From UKL13-3 sp044353855 (GTDB lineage Bacteria > Bacteroidota > Bacteroidia > UKL13-3), in assembly GCA_044353855.1 (NCBI GenBank), contig JBILBF010000001.1:372001-436000 (forward strand): a DNA stretch of 64,000 nucleotides, written 5' to 3'. Shown in pieces: positions 16,888 through 25,615 of the stretch (its first letter is position 1; every line of letters begins with the position of its first letter). A model generated the notes under the pieces. The model was not told the origin of the DNA. It worked only from the letters and a program-made list of their open reading frames with translations, and did no database searches. The translations under genes were made by a program, and so were the position numbers.

Positions 16888-17781
16888 CTAGTGATTCTTT
16901 TTAACTACAAACAACAAACTTGAATAATCTTTTTTAACCAAAGCATTTACAGTAGAAATAGTTCCAAAAATAGCCCCGCGTAAAAAAGAAAATCCTTTTC
17001 CTTTATGCACCTCACTTCGCATACTTATATAAGGGGCATCAAATAAAAGAGGTTTTATACTTTGTACTGTAAATCCATGTTTTTGCATTAATAAACCAAA
17101 GCTCTTTTGGTTGAAATGATATAAATGTCTTGGAACATCGTAACCATCCCAATACTCCTTGTAATATTTTGCATCCCAACTATTACTATTAGGTACAGCT
17201 ATAAACATTGTTCCGTTTGGTGCTAATAAACGGTGTAATTCTTGCATTCGTTCATTTAAATAATGTACATGCTCTAATACATGCCATTGTGTGATTATAT
17301 CAAAACTTTGACTCGGTAAATGAGCTAACTTATTTTCGTTTAACACATTATAACCAAACTTATTTTTTACATAATCTATAGCGTCTTGACTGATATCAAC
17401 CCCTGTAGAATTGAAGGTATTATCTTTTATAGCACCATCTAAAAAATAACCCAAACCACAACCCAAGTCCATTAAATTTCCTTGAGCGTGATAGGATTTT
17501 ATAAGTTTTAGTTTTAGATTAATACTGTAATCTCTTACAATATCATAAACCTTATACATAAAAGGCAAATTCGTTTTATTTCCGGCATGCGAAACATATC
17601 TATCACTTTGGTAGTAAGGGCTTATTTCTGAAGCAGCGGGACGGGGATTTGTAAATAAAAAAGTGCATTGTCCACAACGGTTCAACTCAAAAGAATTTCC
17701 TGTTGCAACAAAGTCTTTACAAGTTAATTCTTTTGTTATTTGATGGCTACCACAAACGAGACAAGCATTAAGGTTTTCCAT
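16888..17781 (-). CDS. Class I SAM methyltransferase with N-terminal zinc ribbon
   Basis: A 297-residue methyltransferase. The N-terminus has CLVCGS and NRCGQCTFLFTNPRP, two CxxC pairs forming a probable zinc ribbon of the kind found in sugar and cofactor methyltransferases. Motif I is GNLMDLGCGLGYFLDGA, followed by STGVDIS and FDIITQWHVLEHVHYL. A conserved C-terminal YWDGYDVPRHLYHF is common in Bacteroidota members of this group. The substrate is unknown, possibly a surface-polysaccharide sugar. The promoter element at 17813-17820 serves it and the lipoprotein gene behind it. Confidence 0.82.
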   Translation of the reverse strand: MENLNACLVCGSHQITKELTCKDFVATGNSFELNRCGQCTFLFTNPRPAASEISPYYQSDRYVSHAGNKTNLPFMYKVYDIVRDYSINLKLKLIKSYHAQGNLMDLGCGLGYFLDGAIKDNTFNSTGVDISQDAIDYVKNKFGYNVLNENKLAHLPSQSFDIITQWHVLEHVHYLNERMQELHRLLAPNGTMFIAVPNSNSWDAKYYKEYWDGYDVPRHLYHFNQKSFGLLMQKHGFTVQSIKPLLFDAPYISMRSEVHKGKGFSFLRGAIFGTISTVNALVKKDYSSLLFVVKKNH

Positions 17782-17812
17782 TATCTTTTGTTTGATAAAA
17801 AATAGGTATAGA

Positions 17813-17820
17813 CAAAGTTA
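17813..17820 (-). promoter_or_regulatory. TAnnTTTG -7 element, methyltransferase/lipoprotein operon
   Basis: CAAAGTTA on the + strand reads TAACTTTG on the - strand, a perfect match, 31 nt upstream of the ATG at 17781. Confidence 0.5.
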
Positions 17821-17915
17821 AAAGGCAAATATATTTTTTATTGTGTTGTAAACGTATAGGTATATTTAAATTATAAGACGTTTGTCTTAATTAAACAGCC
17901 TAATAAACCAATCTT

Positions 17916-19787
17916 TTATCTACCTAAATATATCATTAATACACTAATATCTGCAGGCGAAATACCACTAATACGAGAAGCCTGTCCAAGTGTTTTTGGC
18001 TTTTGTTTATTAAGCTTTTCCCTTGCTTCTTTACTCATGCTTTGTATGTTGGTATAATCAAAAGAATCGAAAATTTTTATATCTTCAAGTCTATTTATTT
18101 TATCTGCCATCAACTGTTCTTTTTCTAAATAGCCCTCATATTTCATTAGTATTTCCGCTTGTAATAAAGCTTCAGAATCAACTCCTGCTACAATTTTTTG
18201 TACGGTAGGCAGATATGATATCATGTCAATTAGTGTTACTTGTGGCCTTGTTAAAATAGCATCCAGTTTATAATTTTGAGGAATAGGTGCGGTTTCTAGA
18301 TTTTTCAACATTGTGTTAACCTCCAATGGTGTGATGGATGTTTTTTTAAATTGCTTAATGATATTATTTGTGGCGTTAATTTTATCTTGAACGTCATCCA
18401 TTCTTTCTTGTGATGCTAAACCAATTTTATAACCCAACTCTGTTAGACGAATATCAGCATTGTCTTGTCTTAGCATAATTCGATACTCAGCTCTAGAGGT
18501 GAACATTCTATAAGGCTCATCTGTACCCTTATTTACCAAATCATCAATTAATACACCGATGTAGGCATCGCTTCTTTTGAGAATAAAAGCCTCCTTTTCG
18601 GCCACTTTATGATGTGCATTTATACCGGCTATTAAACCTTGGCTTGCGGCTTCTTCATAGCCAGTCGTTCCATTAATTTGGCCTGCAAAAAACAGGTTTT
18701 TTACCAAAAGGGTTTCTAGAGAAAGGCTTAATTGTGTTGGAGGAAAATAATCATATTCAATAGCATATCCTGGTCTAAACATTTTAGCTCGCTCAAAACC
18801 CGGAATGGCTTGTAATGCTTTAAACTGTATGTGATCAGGAAGAGAGGTTGAGAAACCATTTACATAAATTTCAACCGTGCTCCAACCTTCAGGCTCTACA
18901 AATATTTGATGTCTATCTCTTTCTGCAAAACGATTAATTTTATCTTCTATAGATGGACAATATCTTGGACCAAGCCCTTTAATTCTTCCTGCATACATTG
19001 GAGATTCATCAAACCCTGTTCTTAAAACATCGTGAACTTTTTCATTTGTATAGGTTATCCAACAGGGTCGTTGTTCTTTTCCCCCAATAGCCGTTGTCTC
19101 CTTATTATATGAAAACTTACTTGGTTTTTCATCACCGTCTTGGCGCTCCATTTTATCATAATCTAAGGTGCGCCCATCTATTCTCGGAGGAGTACCGGTT
19201 TTCATCCTACCGCTTTCAAAACCTAGTGTTACAAGCTGCTCGGTTAGTCCCGAAGAAGCCTTTTCCCCTATTCTGCCGCCACCAAACTGTTTTGTGCCAA
19301 TATGTATAATTCCATTTAAAAACGTACCACTTGTGATAACGACTGTATCGGATTCTATGCTCTGGCCCATACCCGTTATAACCCCTTCTACCGTTCCATT
19401 TTTTACCAATAATCCCCTCACCATATCTTGCCAAAAATCAACATTAGGCGTTTTTTCCAGCTTTTCTCTCCATTCCGCAGAAAACACCATTCGGTCGTTT
19501 TGTGTACGAGGGCTCCACATTGCAGGACCCTTAGAAAGGTTTAGCATTCTAAATTGAATAGTAGATTTATCAGAAACAATTCCAGAATAACCACCAAGTG
19601 CATCAATTTCGCGAATAATTTGCCCTTTAGCCACTCCGCCCATCGCTGGATTGCAGCTCATTTGAGCAATCTTATTCATATCCATTGTGATTAATAGCAC
19701 TTTAGAGCCCAGGTTTGCCGCTGCTGCTGCTGCTTCACAACCAGCATGACCAGCACCCACCACAATCACATTATATCTGTTAAACAT
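17916..19787 (-). CDS. mnmG: tRNA uridine-5-carboxymethylaminomethyl modification enzyme MnmG (GidA)
   Basis: An FAD enzyme that, with MnmE, installs the cmnm5 group on wobble U34 of certain tRNAs. The 623-residue length is normal. The N-terminal dinucleotide motif VVGAGHAGCEAA is followed by MSCNPAMGGVAKGQI and the conserved FLNGIIHIG and PPRIDGRTLDYD segments. FAGQINGTTGYEEAASQG is the GidA signature. The C-terminal helical domain ends with RISGISPADISVLMIYLGR. mnmG (gidA) is often close to the replication origin in bacteria. A parS-like palindrome lies 24 nt upstream of its start. Confidence 0.98.
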   Translation of the reverse strand: MFNRYNVIVVGAGHAGCEAAAAAANLGSKVLLITMDMNKIAQMSCNPAMGGVAKGQIIREIDALGGYSGIVSDKSTIQFRMLNLSKGPAMWSPRTQNDRMVFSAEWREKLEKTPNVDFWQDMVRGLLVKNGTVEGVITGMGQSIESDTVVITSGTFLNGIIHIGTKQFGGGRIGEKASSGLTEQLVTLGFESGRMKTGTPPRIDGRTLDYDKMERQDGDEKPSKFSYNKETTAIGGKEQRPCWITYTNEKVHDVLRTGFDESPMYAGRIKGLGPRYCPSIEDKINRFAERDRHQIFVEPEGWSTVEIYVNGFSTSLPDHIQFKALQAIPGFERAKMFRPGYAIEYDYFPPTQLSLSLETLLVKNLFFAGQINGTTGYEEAASQGLIAGINAHHKVAEKEAFILKRSDAYIGVLIDDLVNKGTDEPYRMFTSRAEYRIMLRQDNADIRLTELGYKIGLASQERMDDVQDKINATNNIIKQFKKTSITPLEVNTMLKNLETAPIPQNYKLDAILTRPQVTLIDMISYLPTVQKIVAGVDSEALLQAEILMKYEGYLEKEQLMADKINRLEDIKIFDSFDYTNIQSMSKEAREKLNKQKPKTLGQASRISGISPADISVLMIYLGR

Positions 19788-19810
19788 TGCAAATCAATTA
19801 TTTATGAAAA

Positions 19811-19826
19811 AATTTCACGTGAAACA
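19811..19826. promoter_or_regulatory. parS-like ParB binding site
   Basis: AATTTCACGTGAAACA matches 14 of 16 positions of the ParB site TGTTTCACGTGAAACA, including the whole TTTCACGTGAAACA. It lies between mnmG and ybeY. ParA and ParB genes are not in the window. It could instead be a chance palindrome or another regulator's operator. Confidence 0.55.
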
Positions 19827-19831
19827 TGGAA

Positions 19832-20296
19832 CTACACGCGAAGCAAAGATAAGTAATAATCCTCTTTCCGTCTCATTAAGGTGGCGTCTTTAGCTGTTTT
19901 ATCTTTGTATCCACACAAATGGAGTAAGCCATGAACCATTACTCGACTTAATTCATTTGAAAGCGTTTTTTTTTCTAGTTTTGCATTCTCTTTCACCCTA
20001 TCAATGCTTATGTATATATCTCCTGAAATTGTATTAACTAAACTAAAGTCGAAGGTTATAATATCAGTATAATAGTCATGGCCAAGGTGCTCTTTGTTCA
20101 TATTAAGCAAGTGCGCATCAGAACAAACATTAAAAGACAGTTCTCCTATTGTTTTGTTTTCTTTTTTTGAAGTGCGTTTTAGCCATTCTCGAAGAACTGT
20201 TTTGTTTTTTATTATAAACGAAACATCAACCAAGTTAAAACCAATTTGATTAATTGAGGAGGGTGATAAATCCGCTAAAAAATTTTTCTGTTCCAT
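19832..20296 (-). CDS. ybeY: Endoribonuclease YbeY (16S rRNA maturation)
   Basis: A metal-dependent endoribonuclease for 16S rRNA 3' maturation and ribosome quality control; 154 residues. The zinc motif is VMVHGLLHLCGYKDK, the form seen in Bacteroidota, where the third ligand differs from the usual HGxLHLxGYDH. Upstream family features are NKEHLGHDYYTDIITFDF and GDIYISIDRVKENA. The start overlaps the 3' end of the preceding T9SS cargo gene by 47 nt, so the two are translationally linked or YbeY starts later at a non-ATG codon. The MEQKNFLADL opening is longer than typical YbeY N-termini by roughly a dozen residues. Confidence 0.92.
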   Translation of the reverse strand: MEQKNFLADLSPSSINQIGFNLVDVSFIIKNKTVLREWLKRTSKKENKTIGELSFNVCSDAHLLNMNKEHLGHDYYTDIITFDFSLVNTISGDIYISIDRVKENAKLEKKTLSNELSRVMVHGLLHLCGYKDKTAKDATLMRRKEDYYLSLLRV

Positions 20297-22010
20297 TCGT
20301 GCTCTTTAAATTAAATTTATAAAAATAGACACCCTGCATATATGGTTTACCGCTATCATCTTTTCCGTCCCAGCCCGCTCTAATGTTTTTAATTGAAACA
20401 ATCCTTGAGCCCCAGCGATCATATATTTCCATTTCAGAGTCTTCATAGTTTATCGAACCACCTTCGGGTCTAAAAAATTGATTTACCCCTTCTGGCCTAA
20501 AGGCATTAGGTATATACACCAAAAATGGAGCGAGAACACACGCTGTTGTTGAATTAGAGATTAGACGTTGGCCGTTTAAGTCTCCTCCATTTTGTATGGC
20601 TGCAACATAATAACAAACGCCCAGTTCTCCCGCATTTATTGGCAAAAGAGAGTCTATAAAGGCATGTGTGCCGCTTGTAACAGAATCAAAAAGAGAATAC
20701 TCAAAAACACCCTGAGGGTTATTTGTTCCTCTATATATTAAATGTTTGTTTACACCGACAGTCCACGCCAAATATGGATTCCACATAAGACTGTTTTTGC
20801 CATTATCCGAAACGACAGTTAAATTAATATGTTCTGTTATTGGTGAAACAGGATAGGATTCGTTGCAATTATTATATGCAACAACTTTTGTCAGCTTTAT
20901 TGATGGGAGAAAAGGAATGATAGTGGTATATGATGTAGTTAGTGAAGACGCGTTTATAATCTCCGCTTTAAAATCAAAAATCTCTTGAAGAGATGTTGAC
21001 ATAAATATTTCATACTTATTTACCTCTTCTTCAGGATTAAATAAAGAAACAGCAAAATGGTCGTCATTGGGTTTGCTGATAGTCACAAGAGAAAGATAAG
21101 AGTTTTTGGGCTCTTTTCGATACCGAGTTGTGAATCGAATACTGTTAGAGGAAGACGAAATGAATGGAGCCGTATCCTTTACAGACCGGATAAAATAAGC
21201 ATATGTTAAACCAAGGGTGAAAGAGTCGGTATATGAACGAATACCAGCGGATACAGAATCATACAAAAAGGGCTCTCCTATATTGTATTGTTTAAATATA
21301 TAATAGTATTTAAGCTTGTTCCATCCTATATATGGTGTCCAAGTAAGGAGCACTGTTTTGTTACAAGTATCTATCTTTTCTTGTAAATACATGGTAACGT
21401 GACGATTAAACCGAAATTCTGTCTCTTTCCCGCAACTATCTACACTACTTAAAGCATATCTTACCGAATCGGTAACGGGTATAATACCAATATCTGTTCT
21501 TAAGGTGTCTTTATTAAAGGGCAATACAGGAATATTTGTGTTTGTTATTTCATACAATTTATAATAACTAAAATCGGACGACCGATTTCCTCTCCACCCA
21601 GCAACAGGGGTGTTTGTTACAGGACTAATACTCACGGAATCTAAGTTTATAATCTCAGGCGGGTTTCTATCGACAAAAACAGTATCAGAAAAGGTTTCCA
21701 AATTAGGCCCACAGCTGTCTAGAACAGAAACAAAATAAAACCAGTTTGTTGCACCAACGGGGCTTGCGTTAATATGAATATAACTGTCCTGAGCCATTAA
21801 CTGTATTGAATCGACAAGGCTAAACGCGCCAACAAAGCCATTGCGCCCCCATATTTTATATTGCTTAGCGCAGGGATCATTAGATGGCGTATAAAAAAGC
21901 GTATTATTTGCCCCGTTTTCACAAATACGTCTTATGTTTACAGGGGTATCGGCCCATATAATAGGCGAAAGTAAAATGAACACTATATGCAAAAGCCATC
22001 TTTTGAACAT
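20250..22010 (-). CDS. T9SS type B cargo protein (gliding-motility-associated C-terminal domain)
   Basis: A 586-residue exported protein. A signal peptide (LLHIVFILLSPIIWA) is followed by repeated fibronectin-type/beta-sandwich units of about 100 residues (repeating VLLTWTPYIGWNKLKYYYI and SLMWNPYLAWTVGVNKHLI). The C-terminal about 85 residues (VYIPNAFRPEGVNQFFRPEG, EIYDRWGSRIVS, AGWDGKDDSGKPYMQGVYFY) form the CHU_C/gliding-motility domain used as the T9SS type B sorting signal. It is probably a surface adhesin-like protein; no enzyme domain was seen. Together with the type A cargo at the left end it shows that the organism has a type IX secretion system. Confidence 0.86.
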   Translation of the reverse strand: MFKRWLLHIVFILLSPIIWADTPVNIRRICENGANNTLFYTPSNDPCAKQYKIWGRNGFVGAFSLVDSIQLMAQDSYIHINASPVGATNWFYFVSVLDSCGPNLETFSDTVFVDRNPPEIINLDSVSISPVTNTPVAGWRGNRSSDFSYYKLYEITNTNIPVLPFNKDTLRTDIGIIPVTDSVRYALSSVDSCGKETEFRFNRHVTMYLQEKIDTCNKTVLLTWTPYIGWNKLKYYYIFKQYNIGEPFLYDSVSAGIRSYTDSFTLGLTYAYFIRSVKDTAPFISSSSNSIRFTTRYRKEPKNSYLSLVTISKPNDDHFAVSLFNPEEEVNKYEIFMSTSLQEIFDFKAEIINASSLTTSYTTIIPFLPSIKLTKVVAYNNCNESYPVSPITEHINLTVVSDNGKNSLMWNPYLAWTVGVNKHLIYRGTNNPQGVFEYSLFDSVTSGTHAFIDSLLPINAGELGVCYYVAAIQNGGDLNGQRLISNSTTACVLAPFLVYIPNAFRPEGVNQFFRPEGGSINYEDSEMEIYDRWGSRIVSIKNIRAGWDGKDDSGKPYMQGVYFYKFNLKSTNGTEKFFSGFITLLN

Positions 22011-23288
22011 CTAATTTTTGCCGACAATTACCGTTGTTAATAAATCCTCTTGCCAATACGCAGCTGCTAAATATTGCAATTCTTGAGCGGTAGTATGCTT
22101 TATGGTATCAACGAAAGATTGGTAATATTCATATGTGAAACCATAATCAATTATCGTTTTATAGCGCTCCATTATAGAAAAAGGACCATCAATTCCTCTT
22201 AAAAAGGACCCAAGCATATAGTTTTTAACCAAGCTCAGCTCTGTTTCAGAAAGAGCAGAATTCCTTAACTTTTCGAGTTCTTTGAGTATTTCCACCCTGC
22301 CTATTTCTCTCAAGTCGTTGTTTATTTCAGTTTCAATATAAAAAGCGCCCCCACTTAAATAGGACTCAACGGCTGAAAAAATCCCATATGTTAAACCCTT
22401 CTCTTCTCTTATGTTTTTCATTAACCGAGAACCAAAATAACCACCTAGGGCAAGATTTAAAAGTTGAAGTTTGTTAAAATCAGGATGGCTTCGCCCTATG
22501 AAACGACAACCAATTTTGATACTCGATTGCACAGAATGTTTGTTTTCAACAAACAGGGTTTGGCCCGCTTTGCTTTCAAAATTAATAGGGGAAATTGGGG
22601 CGGGGCTAAAAGGAAGAGACCCAAACCCCTCTTCAATTTCTGCTAATACTTTTTCGGAAACATCACCTGAAACCAAAATGTATTTAAATCCAGGCAGAAT
22701 ATTTTTTTTGTAAAAAGACGAAACCGTTTCACGTGAAATGTTTTTGTAATCCTCAATATCTACAAGGCCTCCGTATGCGTTTTGTTTTCCAAATATGGAA
22801 CTATAAAAAGCGCGTCTAGCCAAAAAACTGTTTCGCTGACTGTTGATTTTAAATCGCTGAACAGAATTGGTAATGTAAGTTTCAAGTTCTTTTTCAGGGA
22901 AAACGCAATCCGATAATACTGCACGAACATAAGGTATACACTTAGACAATAGTTTTGGCAAACAATATAAAGTGATTTGTGAATCATCTGTATTGGTTTT
23001 TGCTTGTAAATAAGAGCCATATTGATCAAGACCGTTAGCCAGTTCAATCGCTGTAAAAAGAGACGTCCCTTCGCTTAACAATGAATTTGTAGCAGAGGCC
23101 TGTCCAGGATAAAGTTGATTTCTCAAACCACCATTGTATATAAAATCAATTTTTAGAACGGCAGTATTTGGAGTGTTTACAAAATACACGGTAGCCCCAT
23201 TTTTAAGGATAAAGGAGTTTAACCTTTGAAGGCCTATTTTTTCTATTTCTAAAAATTTTGGGGCTTTTATTCTATCAAGCTCTTGCAT
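22011..23288 (-). CDS. M16 family peptidase-like protein lacking the zinc site
   Basis: A 425-residue protein of the M16 (pitrilysin/processing peptidase) fold with two M16 halves. Where active members have HxxEH, this one has ATNSLLSEGTSLF, so it should not hydrolyse peptides by itself. The C-terminal half has FGSRLMKNIREEKGLTYGI, the RxxxY-type substrate-binding signature of the partner subunit. It overlaps the catalytic M16 gene upstream by 14 nt. The pair therefore resembles the alpha/beta arrangement of processing peptidases. No signal peptide was seen. A parS-like site lies inside the gene at 22725-22740. Confidence 0.88.
   Translation of the reverse strand: MQELDRIKAPKFLEIEKIGLQRLNSFILKNGATVYFVNTPNTAVLKIDFIYNGGLRNQLYPGQASATNSLLSEGTSLFTAIELANGLDQYGSYLQAKTNTDDSQITLYCLPKLLSKCIPYVRAVLSDCVFPEKELETYITNSVQRFKINSQRNSFLARRAFYSSIFGKQNAYGGLVDIEDYKNISRETVSSFYKKNILPGFKYILVSGDVSEKVLAEIEEGFGSLPFSPAPISPINFESKAGQTLFVENKHSVQSSIKIGCRFIGRSHPDFNKLQLLNLALGGYFGSRLMKNIREEKGLTYGIFSAVESYLSGGAFYIETEINNDLREIGRVEILKELEKLRNSALSETELSLVKNYMLGSFLRGIDGPFSIMERYKTIIDYGFTYEYYQSFVDTIKHTTAQELQYLAAAYWQEDLLTTVIVGKN
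22725..22740. promoter_or_regulatory. Second parS-like ParB binding site, inside a gene
   Basis: CGTTTCACGTGAAATG shares the 12-base palindrome TTTCACGTGAAA with the site at 19811-19826 and matches 13 of 16 positions of the ParB consensus. It is in the coding sequence of the inactive M16 protein; parS sites commonly lie within genes. Confidence 0.45.
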
Positions 23289-24525
23289 TCTGTTTTGCTA
23301 AATAATAAAGGGTAGAACAATTGTTTTTATTGAACAAGGTTGTTGCCGTTTTTGATATTTCCTCGATTGAAACACGTTGGTAAAAGTCTGCTTCTGTATT
23401 TACCAAATCAATATTACCAAGCAAACAACAATAAGCAAGTTTCATGGCTTTGTTCAAAACACCAATATCATTAAACCTAATATTGGTTTCGGTTTTATTT
23501 TTTACTTTTGATAATTCTGTTTCTGATACGCCATTCTTGCAAAAAGCATATAAAAGATCTTCTATCGCACGTTCTCCGTCTTCAATTGAAACACCATCAG
23601 AAAGCTTCCCTTCAATAACCAACAAGCCAGGATCAATATCTCCTGTTAAATATGCATCCAGTTCGCTAAACAACTTTTTTTCTTTTACAAGTTGGGAATA
23701 TAATCGAGCAGATTTACCAGAACCTAATATATCTGATATTAAATCTGTAGCATAATAGTCTGGACTGTTTCTTTCAACGGTATGATATGTTTTAACCAAC
23801 AGGCTAGCAGGGATATCTGCAAAAACGGTCTCTAAGCGCGGTTCTGTTTGTATGGGCTCTTTTTCATATTGGGGTTTATTTGTTTTAATTGTTGGTATCG
23901 GACCAAACCATGTTTCACTCAATTCTTTTGCACGGTCAAATGTAATGTTTCCTGCTATTACTAGAATTGCATTGCTAGGGGTGTAAAAGTTTTTGAAGAA
24001 AGCCCTTACATCGGACATTTTCGCGTTTTGAATATGAGAAAGCTCTTTCCCAATTGTGGGCCATCGGTAAGGGTGCTTTTTATAAGAAAGAGGTAATACC
24101 TTTAACCAGACATCGCCATATGGAGGATTCAAATAACGCTCTTTGTATTCTTCAATTACAACATTGCGCTGTGTATCAAGGGATTGTTCGTTAAACGCTA
24201 GCCCTAGCATTCTGTCTGATTCTAGCCAAAACCCCGTTTCTATGTTGGTTGCAGGAAGGGTTAAGTAATAATTGGTAATGTCGTTACTTGTAAATGCATT
24301 GTTTTCTCCACCAGCATACTGAAGAGGAGTATCAAATTCGGGAATATTCACCGAACCACCGAACATTAGATGTTCGAACAAATGCGCAAAACCTGTTTGA
24401 TTAGGGTTTTCGTATTTTGAACCTACGTCATATAAAAGATTTAAAACACAAAGCTGAGTTGTGTCATCGTGATGATGAATAACCCGAAGGCCATTGGGCA
24501 ATTCGAAAAAAGTATATGGAATCAA
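23275..24525 (-). CDS. M16 family zinc peptidase (catalytic subunit)
   Basis: A 416-residue metallopeptidase with the zinc motif GFAHLFEHLMFGG (HLFEH, residues about 47-51) and the downstream Glu in VVIEEYKERY. The arrangement matches active bacterial M16B peptidases. It begins with TTG at 24525, preceded by no in-frame ATG; the sequence IPYTFFELPNGLRVIHH is the usual N-terminus. It is probably cytosolic or weakly exported, as no signal peptide is visible. It forms an operon with the inactive M16 partner, likely as a heterodimer. Confidence 0.9.
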   Translation of the reverse strand: MIPYTFFELPNGLRVIHHHDDTTQLCVLNLLYDVGSKYENPNQTGFAHLFEHLMFGGSVNIPEFDTPLQYAGGENNAFTSNDITNYYLTLPATNIETGFWLESDRMLGLAFNEQSLDTQRNVVIEEYKERYLNPPYGDVWLKVLPLSYKKHPYRWPTIGKELSHIQNAKMSDVRAFFKNFYTPSNAILVIAGNITFDRAKELSETWFGPIPTIKTNKPQYEKEPIQTEPRLETVFADIPASLLVKTYHTVERNSPDYYATDLISDILGSGKSARLYSQLVKEKKLFSELDAYLTGDIDPGLLVIEGKLSDGVSIEDGERAIEDLLYAFCKNGVSETELSKVKNKTETNIRFNDIGVLNKAMKLAYCCLLGNIDLVNTEADFYQRVSIEEISKTATTLFNKNNCSTLYYLAKQNARA

Positions 24526-24966
24526 AACAGTTATGAGTATTATTTACAATACAAGAACAAAAATACCTCTAAAATTACGTTAAACGCATTCACCCCCCAT
24601 TTTGGATGTTGTAGTATAGCAGCATAGAGATAGTTTATTAGACACAACGAACAAAACAACGAAATAAACACCTGTTTGTCAGACGATTAATTTAAACTAG
24701 CCTATTTGGCTATTCACATTCGTTGATAAAGTCAATTTTCTGGGTTTTAAACCCAATGGCTTAGAATTAAAAATGTATACGCGCCTCTGCTAAATTCATC
24801 ATTAAAAAAGGAAAGATTTTCAACATCACAAAAGAAGACAGGTAAATTCTGTTTCACAACATACACATTATGGGAATCTATTAATTATACAATGCTTAAA
24901 AAAAATTGTGTAAGACTTAGTTCAAGCAAACAGGGCACATTTGTTTTAAATAAAATACACACAATT
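24526..24966. other. Divergent intergenic region, 441 nt
   Basis: A gap between the leftward M16 operon and the rightward YtxH gene. It holds the M16 promoter element (24558-24565), a 15-nt palindrome TGGGTTTTAAACCCA at 24741-24755 and one DnaA-box-like CTATTCACA at 24711-24719. No convincing gene or RNA was found. An in-frame ATG extension of the YtxH gene from 24892 is not family-like. Confidence 0.5.
24558..24565 (-). promoter_or_regulatory. TAnnTTTG -7 element, M16 peptidase operon
   Basis: CAAAAATA on the + strand reads TATTTTTG on the - strand. It lies 32 nt from the TTG start at 24525. Confidence 0.45.
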
Positions 24967-25224
24967 ATGAATACAGGAAAAATTGTTTTAGGGGCATTAG
25001 CAGGTCTTGCTGTTGGTGCTGCTTTAGGAATACTTTTTGCGCCCGAAAAAGGGTCAACAACGCGAAAACAAATCACAAACAAAGGTGATGACTATTTAGA
25101 CGAACTCAAATCAAAATTCAACAGTTTATGTAATGCCGTCTCAGAAAAACTAGACCTGACAAAACAAGAAGCGGAAGACTTTGTAAACAAAGGAAAAGCA
25201 ATTCTTGATGAAGTAAAAGGATAG
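24967..25224 (+). CDS. YtxH domain-containing small membrane protein
   Basis: An 85-residue protein: one glycine/alanine-rich membrane segment (IVLGALAGLAVGAALGILF) followed by APEKGSTTRKQI, the YtxH signature, then an amphipathic helix rich in Lys and Asp (DELKSKFNSLCNAVSEKLD). The role is unknown; relatives are stress-linked envelope proteins. It is the first gene of a three-gene group with a holin-like and an unknown protein. Confidence 0.85.
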   Translation: MNTGKIVLGALAGLAVGAALGILFAPEKGSTTRKQITNKGDDYLDELKSKFNSLCNAVSEKLDLTKQEAEDFVNKGKAILDEVKG

Positions 25225-25266
25225 GAACACAAAACAGGATTTACATTTAGCCAAAACCCAATAATT

Positions 25267-25614
25267 ATGATTGATAGCGCAACACCGATTTCAATGTTGG
25301 TTGATAAAATCGAAGAGTATAGCAACTCAACTGTTGAATTGTTCAAAATGAAAGCGATTAATAAGGCCTCAGACATACTTTCAACAGTAATGTCAAAAAT
25401 CGTAATTATTATGACGGTAACGCTTTCAATCTTGATTACAAGCGTTGGTTTGGCACTATGGTTAGGCAGTTTTTTTGGACACACCTTTCTTGGATTTTTT
25501 ATTATTGGAGGGTCGTATGCTTTCATCGCATTGCTTTTTGCTTTTTTCAGCAACAAGGTGTTGAAAAAGCCTATTAACAACGCTCTAATTTCTCAAATGC
25601 GAAAGCAAAAATAG
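25267..25614 (+). CDS. Phage-holin-like (Holin-X/PF07332 type) membrane protein
   Basis: A 115-residue protein with an amphipathic N-terminal helix (MLVDKIEEYSNSTVELFKMK) and two membrane helices near residues 43-70 and 75-100, ending in a basic tail. This layout is typical of chromosomal proteins annotated as phage holin family in Bacteroidota. No other phage gene is nearby, so an envelope or stress role is more likely than lysis. It starts 42 nt after the YtxH gene and 1 nt separates it from the next gene, so all three are likely one operon. Confidence 0.7.
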   Translation: MIDSATPISMLVDKIEEYSNSTVELFKMKAINKASDILSTVMSKIVIIMTVTLSILITSVGLALWLGSFFGHTFLGFFIIGGSYAFIALLFAFFSNKVLKKPINNALISQMRKQK

Positions 25615-25615
25615 A

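Noticed and set aside
24526..24966. Alternative origin candidate in the divergent gap
   Set aside because: Only one DnaA-like box and moderate AT content; the 15-kb gap is better. It is kept as a possible promoter region.
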